Part shown: in pieces, positions 17,800 through 25,841 of the stretch | How positions within the stretch are numbered: position 1 is the first letter of the stretch | Layout of the letters: every line of letters begins with the position of its first letter | Source of the DNA: Streptomyces sp. R44 | Lineage (GTDB): Bacteria > Actinomycetota > Actinomycetes > Streptomycetales > Streptomycetaceae | Assembly (NCBI RefSeq): GCF_041053105.1 | Contig: NZ_CP163444.1 | Location: 5,270,001 to 5,334,000, forward strand | Length of the DNA stretch: 64,000 bases | Direction: 5' to 3' | Made by a program: the position numbers and the translations under genes | The notes under the pieces: generated by a model | Seen by the model: only the letters and a program-made list of their open reading frames with translations | Told to the model about the DNA's origin: nothing | Databases searched by the model: none

Positions 17800-18621
17800 A
17801 TGTTCGCCATCGGAGACTTCGCCCGGCACGGGCGGGTGTCGGTCCGGATGCTGCGCCATTACGACGCCATCGGACTGCTGCGCCCGGCCCACGTCGACCC
17901 GTACAGCGGCTACCGCTTCTACTCGGCGGACCAGCTCGCCCAGCTCAACCGCGTCATCGCGCTCAAGGACCTCGGCTTCACCCTCGAACAGGTGGGGGCG
18001 ATCCTCCGGGACGAGATCGGCGCGGAGGAGCTGCGGGGGATGCTGCGGCTGCGCCAGGCCGAGCTGGAAGCCGCCCTGGAGGCGGCGCGGGCCCGGCTCG
18101 CCCAGGTCGGTGCGAGGCTCCACGCCATCGAGAGCGAGGGACGCATGTCCACGCAGGACGTCGTCGTCAAGAAGGTTCCCGCCGTCCGGGTCGCCGAGCT
18201 GAGCGGGGTCGCCGAGAGCTTCGGCCCGGAGGACATCACTCCGGTCATCGGACCGCTGTACGAGGAGCTGTGCGGCCGCCTGGAGGCCGCAGGCGTCACC
18301 GGGTTCGGCCCGGCCGTCGCGTACTACGAGGACGCGGGCAGGGGGGACGGTTCGGTCCGCGTGCACGCGGCGACGACCGTGCCCGAGGGCACCGTCGCGG
18401 AGGGCGTCGAGGTGCACGTCCTGCCCGGCATCGAGGAGGCCGCCACCATCGTCCACCGCGGTTCGATGGACGAGATCCTGCCGACCGTGCAGACCCTGGC
18501 CGCCTGGATCGACACCAACGGCTACCGCTCGGCCGGCTACGCCCGTGAGCTGTACCTGGAGTGCCCGGAGGACCCGGCCGGCTGGGTCTCCGAGATCCAG
18601 GAGCCGATCGTCCGCGCCTGA
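17800..18621 (+). CDS. MerR family regulator with GyrI-like ligand domain
   Basis: This 273-residue protein has a MerR winged-helix (residues 1-70: FAIGDFARHGRVSVRMLRHY, YRFYSADQLAQLNRV), a coiled-coil dimer helix (about 75-112) and a C-terminal GyrI/AraC-E-type effector domain from about residue 120. The layout resembles BmrR/TipA-like multidrug-sensing regulators. The probable target is its own promoter. A transporter target is not obvious, since the lysE gene is separated from it by tnpB. Confidence 0.92.
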   Translation: MFAIGDFARHGRVSVRMLRHYDAIGLLRPAHVDPYSGYRFYSADQLAQLNRVIALKDLGFTLEQVGAILRDEIGAEELRGMLRLRQAELEAALEAARARLAQVGARLHAIESEGRMSTQDVVVKKVPAVRVAELSGVAESFGPEDITPVIGPLYEELCGRLEAAGVTGFGPAVAYYEDAGRGDGSVRVHAATTVPEGTVAEGVEVHVLPGIEEAATIVHRGSMDEILPTVQTLAAWIDTNGYRSAGYARELYLECPEDPAGWVSEIQEPIVRA

Positions 18622-18631
18622 TCGCACCGCT

Positions 18632-18668
18632 GCGGGCCCGGGACCCCCGCACGGGTTCCCGGGCCCGC
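18632..18668. terminator. Bidirectional hairpin terminator
   Basis: GCGGGCCCGGGA (18632-18643) pairs perfectly with TCCCGGGCCCGC (18657-18668). It lies between the convergent merR (ends 18621) and polysialyltransferase-like gene (ends 18686). There is no U tract. Confidence 0.7.
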
Positions 18669-18685
18669 CGTTCCGGTGGGGGTCG

Positions 18686-20005
18686 CTACTTCCTCAGCGC
18701 CTTGCGCAGCCGCAGCGCGCGGCGCGCGAGCCGGCGGACCTGGGGGTGGCGGGGGATCGGCAGACCCCCCGGCAGGTTCAGGACGGTGAGGCGGCGGCGG
18801 GTGAAGTGGTGCCGGGTGCGCTCGGCGAGCGGCCCCGACAGGTGCCGTACCGCCGCCTCCCGCAGCTCCGGGCGTATCTTCGGCTGCATCGCGAAGCCGA
18901 CCGCCGCGACCAGGTCGTTGAGCTCCTCCGTACCGATCCCGTCGGCGCCGCCCTCCTCCCGGGGCTCCAGGGGCGGGACGACCGCGTCGACGACCGTGAG
19001 CGGGATCCGGTTGCTGTTCTGGAACGGGCTGAGCCGCTCCAGGAGGGTGCGCGTCCCGACCCGGGCGACCGGCACCCCGTAGAACGCCGACGCCGTGAGC
19101 AGCGCCGTCGAGAAGCAGCCGACGACGAGCGCCGGCCGCAGCTCGCGGTAGAGCACCTCGGCGAGGACCGGCCGGTCCTCGACGGTCAGGACGGCGCCGA
19201 GCTCCTCCGCCGCCTCCACGAGGGTCCGCGACCAGGCGTCCGGGGCCATCGGGTGCGGCTTGAAGACGAGACGCCGGTGGCCGCGGGCGATCGCGCCCCG
19301 GACCATCCGCAGGTGCAGCTCCTCCTCCTCGGCGACCGTCAGCAGGTTCAGCGCGGCCAGGTACTGGCCGAGGAGCAGCGCGGGGCCGTCCTCCGAGGAG
19401 GCCGCCGGCCCCGCCAGCTCCTCCACGACCTTGGTGAACGCCTCCGTCGCCACCCGCTCCGGCACCGCCCCGAACTCGCCGAGCAGCAGCGGTTCCAGGC
19501 CGGGGACCAGGTCCAGGTGGAGCAGCCGGCCCACGCGCCCGCCGATCAGCGGGTCGATCTTGTTGCGGGTCGGCCCGTAGCTCATCAGCCCGTCCGCGTA
19601 CACCGTGATCGGCGCGTCGGGCAGCAGCTGGGCGATGGCGAGCGCGGGCGTCACCTGGAGCGACTCCAGGGCGAGTTCGACGCGGTCGTCGCCGAGGTCC
19701 CAGAGCTTGCGCAGATGGCGCTGGAGCATCGGGAGGTCGCCCGGGCGCGGGGTCCAGCCGGACGGGTGGAGCGGGGAGATCGTCTCGTTCCAGGACAGGA
19801 CGGAGTCGAAGCGGCCGCGCAGCGCCCCGAAGCCCTCGGCCTCGTCCAGGGCGGGGGTCGTCTCCGGGACGGGCGCGTTGTGGGTGACGAGGAGGATCCG
19901 CCGGTCGGCGGGCCCGAAGCAGCCGCTGTCGAGGGCGGCGGCGAGCGTCACCGCGCCGTAGAGGGTCGAGGCGCAGAAGATCTGGGTGGTCCGGCGGGCG
20001 CTCAC
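18686..20005 (-). CDS. Polysialyltransferase-like glycosyltransferase
   Basis: This 439-residue protein resembles the alpha-2,8-polysialyltransferase (POLYST) family, a GT-B-like fold using CMP-nonulosonic acid donors. The first strand is TQIFCASTLYGAVTLAAAL. The family HP motif is seen in LVFKPHPMAP, and the Ser/Thr motif in VVGCFSTALLTASAFYGVP. GTG 20005 overlaps the stop of the upstream GT2 gene by four bases. Given the neuA/neuB genes nearby, its job is probably assembly of a nonulosonic-acid-containing wall polymer. Function is inferred from family and context. Confidence 0.85.
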   Translation of the reverse strand: MSARRTTQIFCASTLYGAVTLAAALDSGCFGPADRRILLVTHNAPVPETTPALDEAEGFGALRGRFDSVLSWNETISPLHPSGWTPRPGDLPMLQRHLRKLWDLGDDRVELALESLQVTPALAIAQLLPDAPITVYADGLMSYGPTRNKIDPLIGGRVGRLLHLDLVPGLEPLLLGEFGAVPERVATEAFTKVVEELAGPAASSEDGPALLLGQYLAALNLLTVAEEEELHLRMVRGAIARGHRRLVFKPHPMAPDAWSRTLVEAAEELGAVLTVEDRPVLAEVLYRELRPALVVGCFSTALLTASAFYGVPVARVGTRTLLERLSPFQNSNRIPLTVVDAVVPPLEPREEGGADGIGTEELNDLVAAVGFAMQPKIRPELREAAVRHLSGPLAERTRHHFTRRRLTVLNLPGGLPIPRHPQVRRLARRALRLRKALRK

Positions 20006-21024
20006 GCGGCCACCTCCGGCTTCGCGTCCTCGCCGGCCGCACGGGCCGGTGCCGCCGGCGGTGGTGCGGGGCGGCGCCTGCGCAGCCGGCGCAGCATCGC
20101 CGCGCGGTCCCCGCCCATCGCGGTCAGGGCCTCGTCGAGGACCTCCTGGGGCATCCGCCGCAGCGCGCCCGCGCTCATCGACTTCAGCAGCCGCGCCACC
20201 TCGGGTTCGAACCTTTCGATCGAACCGATGTGATGGGAAATGACCGCGCAATACGTGCGGACGGCTTTGGGGAGAAGGAGCTCCGCGTCCGCGTCCTGTG
20301 CCGTTTCCTCGATCACCTGGTCGAATGCGCGGATGAAATCCAATTGACGGACATCACCGATCTGGGTGAGCGAGGTCGTCACCCCGCGCCGGTAGAACAC
20401 ACCGATTTCTCCGACAGCGGCGAACGATTCCGCCTCGCGGTGGAGTTTCCAGATCCAGGGCCGGTCCTCGGCCGTGCGGAGGCCGTGCGGGAAGTGCAGG
20501 AGACCCCGGTCCAGGAGCCGCCGGTGGTAGATCCCGGCCCAGGCGTACGGATAGTCGACCGAGGTCGTCCGGTGCGAGGGCAGGATCGCGTCCCGGGGCC
20601 GCAGCACCTCGCCGCGCCGGGCGACCGGCGCCCGGCGCACCGCGCGGTTGCGGCCGGTGACCGTGACGTGGTCGGTGCGCAGGAAGTCGCACCCCAGCTC
20701 CTCGGCGGCGGCGACGAGCCGCCCGTAGTAGCCGGGCGCGAGCCAGTCGTCCCCGTCGAGGAAGGCGATGTACTCCCCGCGGGCGGCGTCCAGGCCGGTG
20801 TTCCGGGCCGTGGCGAGGCCCTCGTTGTGCGCGTGCCTGATCAGGACGGCACCCGGGATCTCGCGCGCGGCCCGTTCGAGGAGCTCCGGGGTCCCGTCCG
20901 ACGAGCAGTCGTCGACAAGGAGGAACTCGAAGTCCTCGCGGGCGTTGGCCCGCAGGCTCGTGAGGGTGTCGGGGGCGTATGTCTGCACGTTGAAGAACGG
21001 CACGACGACGGAGAGCTTGACCAC
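20002..21024 (-). CDS. Family 2 glycosyltransferase
   Basis: This 340-residue protein has a GT-A fold in the first 220 residues. VKLSVVVPFFNVQTYAPDTL opens it, VDDCSSDGT is the nucleotide-binding acid motif, and EYIAFLDGDDWLAPGYY carries the DxD metal site. The C-terminal ~100 residues are helical and end in a Pro/Ala/Arg-rich tail. It is first of a two-gene minus-strand operon with the polysialyltransferase-like gene and divergent from the neuA/neuB operon. The 220-bp spacer to 21243 has no other gene. Confidence 0.92.
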   Translation of the reverse strand: MVKLSVVVPFFNVQTYAPDTLTSLRANAREDFEFLLVDDCSSDGTPELLERAAREIPGAVLIRHAHNEGLATARNTGLDAARGEYIAFLDGDDWLAPGYYGRLVAAAEELGCDFLRTDHVTVTGRNRAVRRAPVARRGEVLRPRDAILPSHRTTSVDYPYAWAGIYHRRLLDRGLLHFPHGLRTAEDRPWIWKLHREAESFAAVGEIGVFYRRGVTTSLTQIGDVRQLDFIRAFDQVIEETAQDADAELLLPKAVRTYCAVISHHIGSIERFEPEVARLLKSMSAGALRRMPQEVLDEALTAMGGDRAAMLRRLRRRRPAPPPAAPARAAGEDAKPEVAA

Positions 21025-21243
21025 GCGGCCGACGCTAGGCGCCGCCCCGGCATTACCGCCGACCGCCGGGCAGCCTTTCGGTGAACACCAAGCGGCGGGC
21101 CGATTAACCGCCTTTACCGGCAGGGGAAATCGGCCTCACGACGTCCGGAAAACGCCCCGCTTCAACGGGCGGAGAGGCTCTGTTCACCGTTTGTTGTGGC
21201 CCAGTTGGGCCGGAAAGCGGAATGCCCTTCTAGCGTCCTCGGC

Positions 21244-22533
21244 GTGCCAGCAAGTACCAGAGAAGCGGTACGGGTCGCCGTACTCGCCGACTCCGACACC
21301 CGGTGGAAATGGGGCGCCCTCACGGCGCGCCGCATCACCACGGCGACCGCCGAACCCACCGGCTTCGTCCTGCGCGGACGGGCCACGCCCACCGCGCGCC
21401 AGCTCGCCGAGACCGGGGTGTCCCGGACCGCCCCGCGCGAGGTGACGGGCGCCGAGTTCCTGCGCGCGATACGGGACGCGGAGGCGCGCGGCGAGGGATA
21501 CGACGTCCTCGTGCTCGCCCTGGTCGGCGGCACCGTCCGGGCCGTCCTCCAGGGCCTGGCCGACCTCGCCCTCGACCGGCGACCGGTGATCGTCACCGGC
21601 TACGTCGGCGTCGTCTACGAGAAGCTGACCGACGGCCTCCTGCTGCGCCACGGCGCCGACGTGGTCCTCGCCAACTCCCGCCACGACGCCGAGCGTTTCC
21701 GCGCCGTGTACGAGGGCGTGGGCGCCGGCGCCGCATCCGTCGTCGAGGCCGCACTGCCCTTCCTCGGCGGCGCCCCGCACACCCCCGAGGCCGGCCGCGA
21801 CACCCTGGTCTTCGCCGCACAGCCCTCCGTCCCCGCCACCCGCGCCGAACGGGCCTACGTCCTGCGGCGGCTGATCGGGCACGCCCGGCTCCACCCGGAC
21901 CGCGAGGTCCTCCTCAAGCTCCGCTCCAAGCCGGGCGAACACACCACGCACCTGGAGGAGTTCCCCTTCCAGAAGCTGGTGCGCGAACTCGACCCGCCGG
22001 CCAACTTCCGCCTCGTGTACGGGCACATGGGCGAGGTCCTCGACCGCACGGACCTCCTTGTCACGGTCTCCTCGACGGCCGCCCTCGAAGCGCTCCACCG
22101 CCGGATCCCCACCGCGATCCTCACCGACCTCGGGGTCCGCGAGGCGCTCGGCAACCACCACTTCGTCGGCTCCGGCCTGCTGACCTCCTTCGACCGGCTC
22201 GACAAGGGGGACGCGCCCACGCCCGACGAGACCTGGCTCGCCCGGCAGGGCGTGGCCTCCGACAGCCCGTACGAGGCCGCCTTCGACGCCGCCCGCGACC
22301 GGGTCGCCGCACTCCTCGCGCAGCCCGCCCTGCCCCCGATCAGCCCCTACTACACCGCGGAGACGGCCCCCGGCTACCTGCCCGGGATCCTCGCCCGCCA
22401 CCGCCTGGACGTCACCGCGCCCGAGCCCCGCGAGAGCGGACTGCGCCGGGTCGTCCGGGAGGCCGCCCGGGGCGCGTACCGCCACGGCGTCCAGCGCGTG
22501 GCCCCCGTCATCCGCCGCCTGGGAGAACTGTGA
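21244..22533 (+). CDS. DUF6716 putative glycosyltransferase
   Basis: This 429-residue protein matches what is annotated in streptomycetes as DUF6716 putative glycosyltransferase. VRVAVLADSDTRWKWGALTA opens a GT-B-like fold, and the C-terminal half has VTVSSTAALEALHRRIPTAI as a donor-site-like motif. GTG 21244 is preferred: TAGCGT (21232-21237) is a good -10 whose start point falls on the GTG, giving a leaderless mRNA. Its stop overlaps the neuA ATG by one base. It is first gene of the four-gene nonulosonic-acid operon. Confidence 0.85.
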   Translation: MPASTREAVRVAVLADSDTRWKWGALTARRITTATAEPTGFVLRGRATPTARQLAETGVSRTAPREVTGAEFLRAIRDAEARGEGYDVLVLALVGGTVRAVLQGLADLALDRRPVIVTGYVGVVYEKLTDGLLLRHGADVVLANSRHDAERFRAVYEGVGAGAASVVEAALPFLGGAPHTPEAGRDTLVFAAQPSVPATRAERAYVLRRLIGHARLHPDREVLLKLRSKPGEHTTHLEEFPFQKLVRELDPPANFRLVYGHMGEVLDRTDLLVTVSSTAALEALHRRIPTAILTDLGVREALGNHHFVGSGLLTSFDRLDKGDAPTPDETWLARQGVASDSPYEAAFDAARDRVAALLAQPALPPISPYYTAETAPGYLPGILARHRLDVTAPEPRESGLRRVVREAARGAYRHGVQRVAPVIRRLGEL

Positions 22534-23723
22534 TGACCCCGACCGTGCCGACCGTCCTCGCCGTCATCCCCGCCCGGGGCGGCTCCAAGGGCGTGCCCGC
22601 CAAGAACCTCGCCCCGGTCGCCGGGATCCCCCTGGTCGCCCGCGCCGTGCGGGCCTGCCTCGGCGCCCGCCCCGTCACCCACGTCCTGGTCTCCACCGAC
22701 GACCCCGCCATCGCGGCCGCCGCCCGCACCGCCGGGGCCGAGGCCGTCCGGCGGCCCGCCGAGATCGCGGGCGACACCGCCACCAGCGAGGCCGCCGTCC
22801 TGCACGCGATGGACGCCTTCGAGGCCACCCACGGCCGCCCGGCAGACGTGGTCCTCCTCGTCCAGTGCACCAGCCCCTTCCTCACCTCCGCCGAGGTCGC
22901 CGAGACCGCCGAGCGCGTCACCTCCGGCGCCGCCGACACCGCCTTCACGGCCGCCCCGTCCCACGGCTTCCTCTGGCGCGAGACCGAGTCGGGCGCCGAG
23001 GGCGTCAACCACGACAAGGCCCACCGCCCGCGCCGCCAGGACCGGGAGCCCGAGTACCTGGAGACCGGCGCCGTCTACGCGATGGACGCGGCCGGCTTCC
23101 GCGGCCACGGGCACCGCTTCTTCGGCCGCACCGCGCTCGTCGTCACCGACCCCGCCCGGGTCCTGGAGATCGACGACCCGCACGACCTCGCCCGCGCCAC
23201 GGCCCTCGCGCCGCTCCTCGACGAGCCCGTCACGCCCGGCTTCGCCGACGTCGACGCCGTCGTCCTCGACTTCGACGGCACCCAGACCGACGACCGGGTC
23301 CATCTCGACGCCGAGGGACGCGAGTTCGTCTCCGCGCACCGCGGCGACGGCCTCGGCATCGCCGCCCTGCGCCGCGCCGGACTGCCCGTCCTCATCCTCT
23401 CCACCGAACAGAACGCCGTCGTCGCCGCCCGCGCCCGCAAGCTGAAGATCCCCGTGCTGCACGGCATCGACCGCAAGGACCGCGCCCTCAAGGAGTGGTG
23501 CGAGGCCGAGGGCATCGACCCGCAGCGCGTCCTCTACGCCGGCAACGACGTCAACGACCTGCCCTGCTTCCACCTCGTCGGCTGGCCCGTCGCGGTGAGC
23601 AGCGCCCACGACTCCGTACGGGCCGCCGCCCGCGCGGTCACCGTCACCCCGGGCGGCTCCGGAGCGATCCGCGAGATCGCCGCCTGGCTCCTCGGACCCG
23701 AGCTGAACACCCCCAACCCGTAA
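22533..23723 (+). CDS. Bifunctional CMP-nonulosonate cytidylyltransferase / HAD phosphatase
   Basis: This 396-residue fusion has an N-terminal NeuA-type cytidylyltransferase (about residues 1-230) with the CTP-binding signature AVIPARGGSKGVPAKNL, plus QCTSPFLTS and DREPEYLETGAVYAMD. The C-terminal ~155 residues are a KdsC-like HAD phosphatase with motif I DFDGTQTDD and NDVNDLPC near the end. This order matches vertebrate CMAS. It should activate the nonulosonic acid and could remove the 9-phosphate left by a NeuB acting on a 6-phospho-sugar. Cytoplasmic. Confidence 0.9.
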   Translation: MTPTVPTVLAVIPARGGSKGVPAKNLAPVAGIPLVARAVRACLGARPVTHVLVSTDDPAIAAAARTAGAEAVRRPAEIAGDTATSEAAVLHAMDAFEATHGRPADVVLLVQCTSPFLTSAEVAETAERVTSGAADTAFTAAPSHGFLWRETESGAEGVNHDKAHRPRRQDREPEYLETGAVYAMDAAGFRGHGHRFFGRTALVVTDPARVLEIDDPHDLARATALAPLLDEPVTPGFADVDAVVLDFDGTQTDDRVHLDAEGREFVSAHRGDGLGIAALRRAGLPVLILSTEQNAVVAARARKLKIPVLHGIDRKDRALKEWCEAEGIDPQRVLYAGNDVNDLPCFHLVGWPVAVSSAHDSVRAAARAVTVTPGGSGAIREIAAWLLGPELNTPNP

Positions 23724-23734
23724 GGAACCGCACC

Positions 23735-24628
23735 ATGAGCACCCGTCTGCGCACCCTCGGCACCAAGACCGCCGGCCCGGGCCACTCCGTCTACGTCTGC
23801 GGCGAGATCGGCATCAACCACAACGGCGACCTCGACAACGCCTTCAAGCTGATCGACGTGGCCGCCGAGGCCGGCTGTGACGCCGTCAAGTTCCAGAAGC
23901 GGACCCCGGAGATCTGCACCCCGCGCGACCAGTGGGACATCGAGCGCGACACCCCCTGGGGCCGGATGACGTACATCGACTACCGCCACCGCGTGGAGTT
24001 CGGCGAGGACGAGTACCGCGCCATCGACGAGCACTGCAAGGAGCGCGGCATCGACTGGTTCGCCTCCCCGTGGGACACCGAGGCCGTCGCCTTCCTGGAG
24101 AAGTTCGACGTCCCCGCCCACAAGGTCGCCTCCGCCTCCCTCACGGACGACGAGCTGCTCCGCGAGCTGCGCGCCACCGGCCGCACGGTGATCCTCTCCA
24201 CCGGCATGTCGACGCCGAAGCAGATCCGCCACGCGGTCGAGGTCCTGGGCAGCGACAACATCCTGCTCTGCCACGCCACCTCCACGTACCCGGCCAAGGC
24301 CGAGGAGCTCAACCTGCGCGTCATCCAGACGCTCCAGGAGGAGTACCCGAACGTCCCGATCGGCTACTCCGGCCACGAGACCGGCCTCCAGACCACCCTC
24401 GCCGCCGTCGCCCTCGGCGCCACCTTCGTCGAGCGCCACATCACCCTCGACCGCGCCATGTGGGGCTCCGACCAGGCCGCCTCCGTCGAGCCGCAGGGAC
24501 TCCAGCGCCTCGTCCGCGACATCCGCACCATCGAGGCCGCGCTCGGCGACGGCGTGAAGAAGGTGTACGAGTCGGAGCTCGGCCCGATGAAGAAGCTCCG
24601 CCGGGTCCAGGGCACCGTCGCCGCATGA
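23735..24628 (+). CDS. NeuB-type nonulosonic acid synthase lacking SAF domain
   Basis: This 297-residue protein is the TIM barrel of the NeuB family, which condenses PEP with a six-carbon sugar. Recognised segments are CGEIGINHNGDLDNAFKLID, DAVKFQKRTPEICTPRDQ, WFASPWDTEA, STGMSTPKQI and FVERHITLDR. Typical NeuB proteins are about 345 residues and end in a SAF (antifreeze-like) domain that closes the partner subunit's active site. Here the protein stops right after the barrel. The substrate may be mannose or a derivative, giving a Kdn-like product (inference). Confidence 0.9.
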   Translation: MSTRLRTLGTKTAGPGHSVYVCGEIGINHNGDLDNAFKLIDVAAEAGCDAVKFQKRTPEICTPRDQWDIERDTPWGRMTYIDYRHRVEFGEDEYRAIDEHCKERGIDWFASPWDTEAVAFLEKFDVPAHKVASASLTDDELLRELRATGRTVILSTGMSTPKQIRHAVEVLGSDNILLCHATSTYPAKAEELNLRVIQTLQEEYPNVPIGYSGHETGLQTTLAAVALGATFVERHITLDRAMWGSDQAASVEPQGLQRLVRDIRTIEAALGDGVKKVYESELGPMKKLRRVQGTVAA

Positions 24629-25725
24629 CCCGGCAGCTGGCGTTCGTCGAGAGCCCGGTCCAGCTGCTCAATGTCCTGGAGTGGGCGCACACGCAGGATT
24701 CCGGGGGCCGTACGGCCCCCTCGACCGGTGGGTCCGCGGACGCCACCCCCCTCACCGTCGTCGTGCTCTCGCCGACCGACCCCATGTCGCGGGGCCAGCT
24801 GCGCCGGATGGCCCAGCTGGCCCGCGACCAGGGCCTCACCGTGCGCTGGCAGGAGGCCCGCGGCGGCCGCGGCGCGCTCGTGCGCACCCTGCGGGAGCTC
24901 GCCCGGCCGCTGCGCTCGGCGGAGCGGGTGATCATCGGGGACCCGTTCTCCCGGTACGTCCAGCTCCTCCTGACCCTGTTCGCCCCCCGGCACCTCACGG
25001 TCGTCGACGACGGCACCGCGACCATGGAGTACGCCGCCCAGCTCGGCCGTGGCGAGCGCCTGGTGCGCTGGCACCGCAAGGGCAGCCTCGGCCCGCGCGA
25101 GCTGGTCCTCGCCCCGGTGACCACGCTCGCCCGGCGGAAGCTCGCCCCCACCCGGGGCCGTACCGTCGAGATCTTCACCTCGCTGCCCCTGGAGGCCCCG
25201 CCCGGAGTCACGGTCACCGAGAACGCGTACGCCTGGACCCGGGACACCTTCGGCCCGCCACTGCTCACCGGCGGCGCGGACCTGGTCGGCACCTCGCTCG
25301 TCGAGACGGGCGTCGTCGACGCCGACCACTACGCGCGCGTGGTGAGCGAGCTCGCCCGCGCCCACGGCGCCACCCGCTACTTCGCGCACCGCCGGGAGAG
25401 CGCCGAGAAACTGCACCGGATCGCCGTCGAGACGGGCCTCCAGGTCGTCCGGCCCGATCTGCCCCTGGAGCTGATCGCCCGGCGCGGCCCCATCGGACGC
25501 ACGGTCGTCAGCTTCCCGTCCACGGTCGTGCACACCCTGCCCCTGGCCCTCGCCGGCACGGGCGTGAAGGTCGCCGTCATCGACATAGCGCCCGAGTGGC
25601 TGCGGGCGACCGCCTCACCGCGCGCCCAGGGCTTCCTGGCCGGGATCACGGGCACCGCGGCCCACGAGGTCGACCGGCTCACCACCCGGGCGGCACATCC
25701 GGCCGATCGGCTCGAATTCGGCTGA
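24625..25725 (+). CDS. GT52/sialyltransferase-like protein
   Basis: This 366-residue protein overlaps neuB by four bases (ATGA). The N-terminus RQLAFVESPVQLLNVLEWAH has the C/S-PxQLLN pattern of GT52 and bacterial sialyltransferases. VVDDGTATMEYA and SFPSTVVHTLPLALAGTGVK look like the donor-binding His/Ser motifs of CMP-sugar transferases. No membrane segment is seen. It is the last gene of the operon, so it probably transfers the CMP-activated sugar made by the two preceding enzymes. The family call is from motif memory only. Confidence 0.75.
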   Translation: MTRQLAFVESPVQLLNVLEWAHTQDSGGRTAPSTGGSADATPLTVVVLSPTDPMSRGQLRRMAQLARDQGLTVRWQEARGGRGALVRTLRELARPLRSAERVIIGDPFSRYVQLLLTLFAPRHLTVVDDGTATMEYAAQLGRGERLVRWHRKGSLGPRELVLAPVTTLARRKLAPTRGRTVEIFTSLPLEAPPGVTVTENAYAWTRDTFGPPLLTGGADLVGTSLVETGVVDADHYARVVSELARAHGATRYFAHRRESAEKLHRIAVETGLQVVRPDLPLELIARRGPIGRTVVSFPSTVVHTLPLALAGTGVKVAVIDIAPEWLRATASPRAQGFLAGITGTAAHEVDRLTTRAAHPADRLEFG

Positions 25726-25749
25726 GGGTACCCACAAGGAGTGAGCTTC

Positions 25750-25788
25750 ATGCCTGCGAAACCGAGATTCTTTCCCCTAAGGGGCTGA
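25750..25788 (+). CDS. Possible 12-residue peptide ORF with ideal Shine-Dalgarno
   Basis: AAGGAG (25736-25741) lies 8 bases before ATG 25750, which opens MPAKPRFFPLRG and a TGA stop at 25786-25788. Codons include AGA and CTA, unlike the neighbours. CCCCT-A-AGGGG at 25774-25784 overlaps its end. It sits in the 116-bp gap between the GT52-like and M20 genes. It may be a regulatory leader or chance. I assign no function. Confidence 0.3.
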   Translation: MPAKPRFFPLRG

Positions 25789-25841
25789 ACTTTTCGTGAT
25801 CAACGGGCAGTTGACCTCTCCACGGGCCTACCCTTCAAAGG

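Noticed and set aside
18537..20233. Long open frames on both strands around the polysialyltransferase-like gene
   Set aside because: The Pro/Arg-rich translations lack motifs. The minus-strand frame from GTG 20005 shows the transferase motifs and the 4-base overlap with its neighbour.
25329..25340. CTACGCGCGTGG, one mismatch from the nucleoside-regulon palindrome
   Set aside because: It is inside the coding region of the GT52-like gene with no promoter nearby. I take it as chance.
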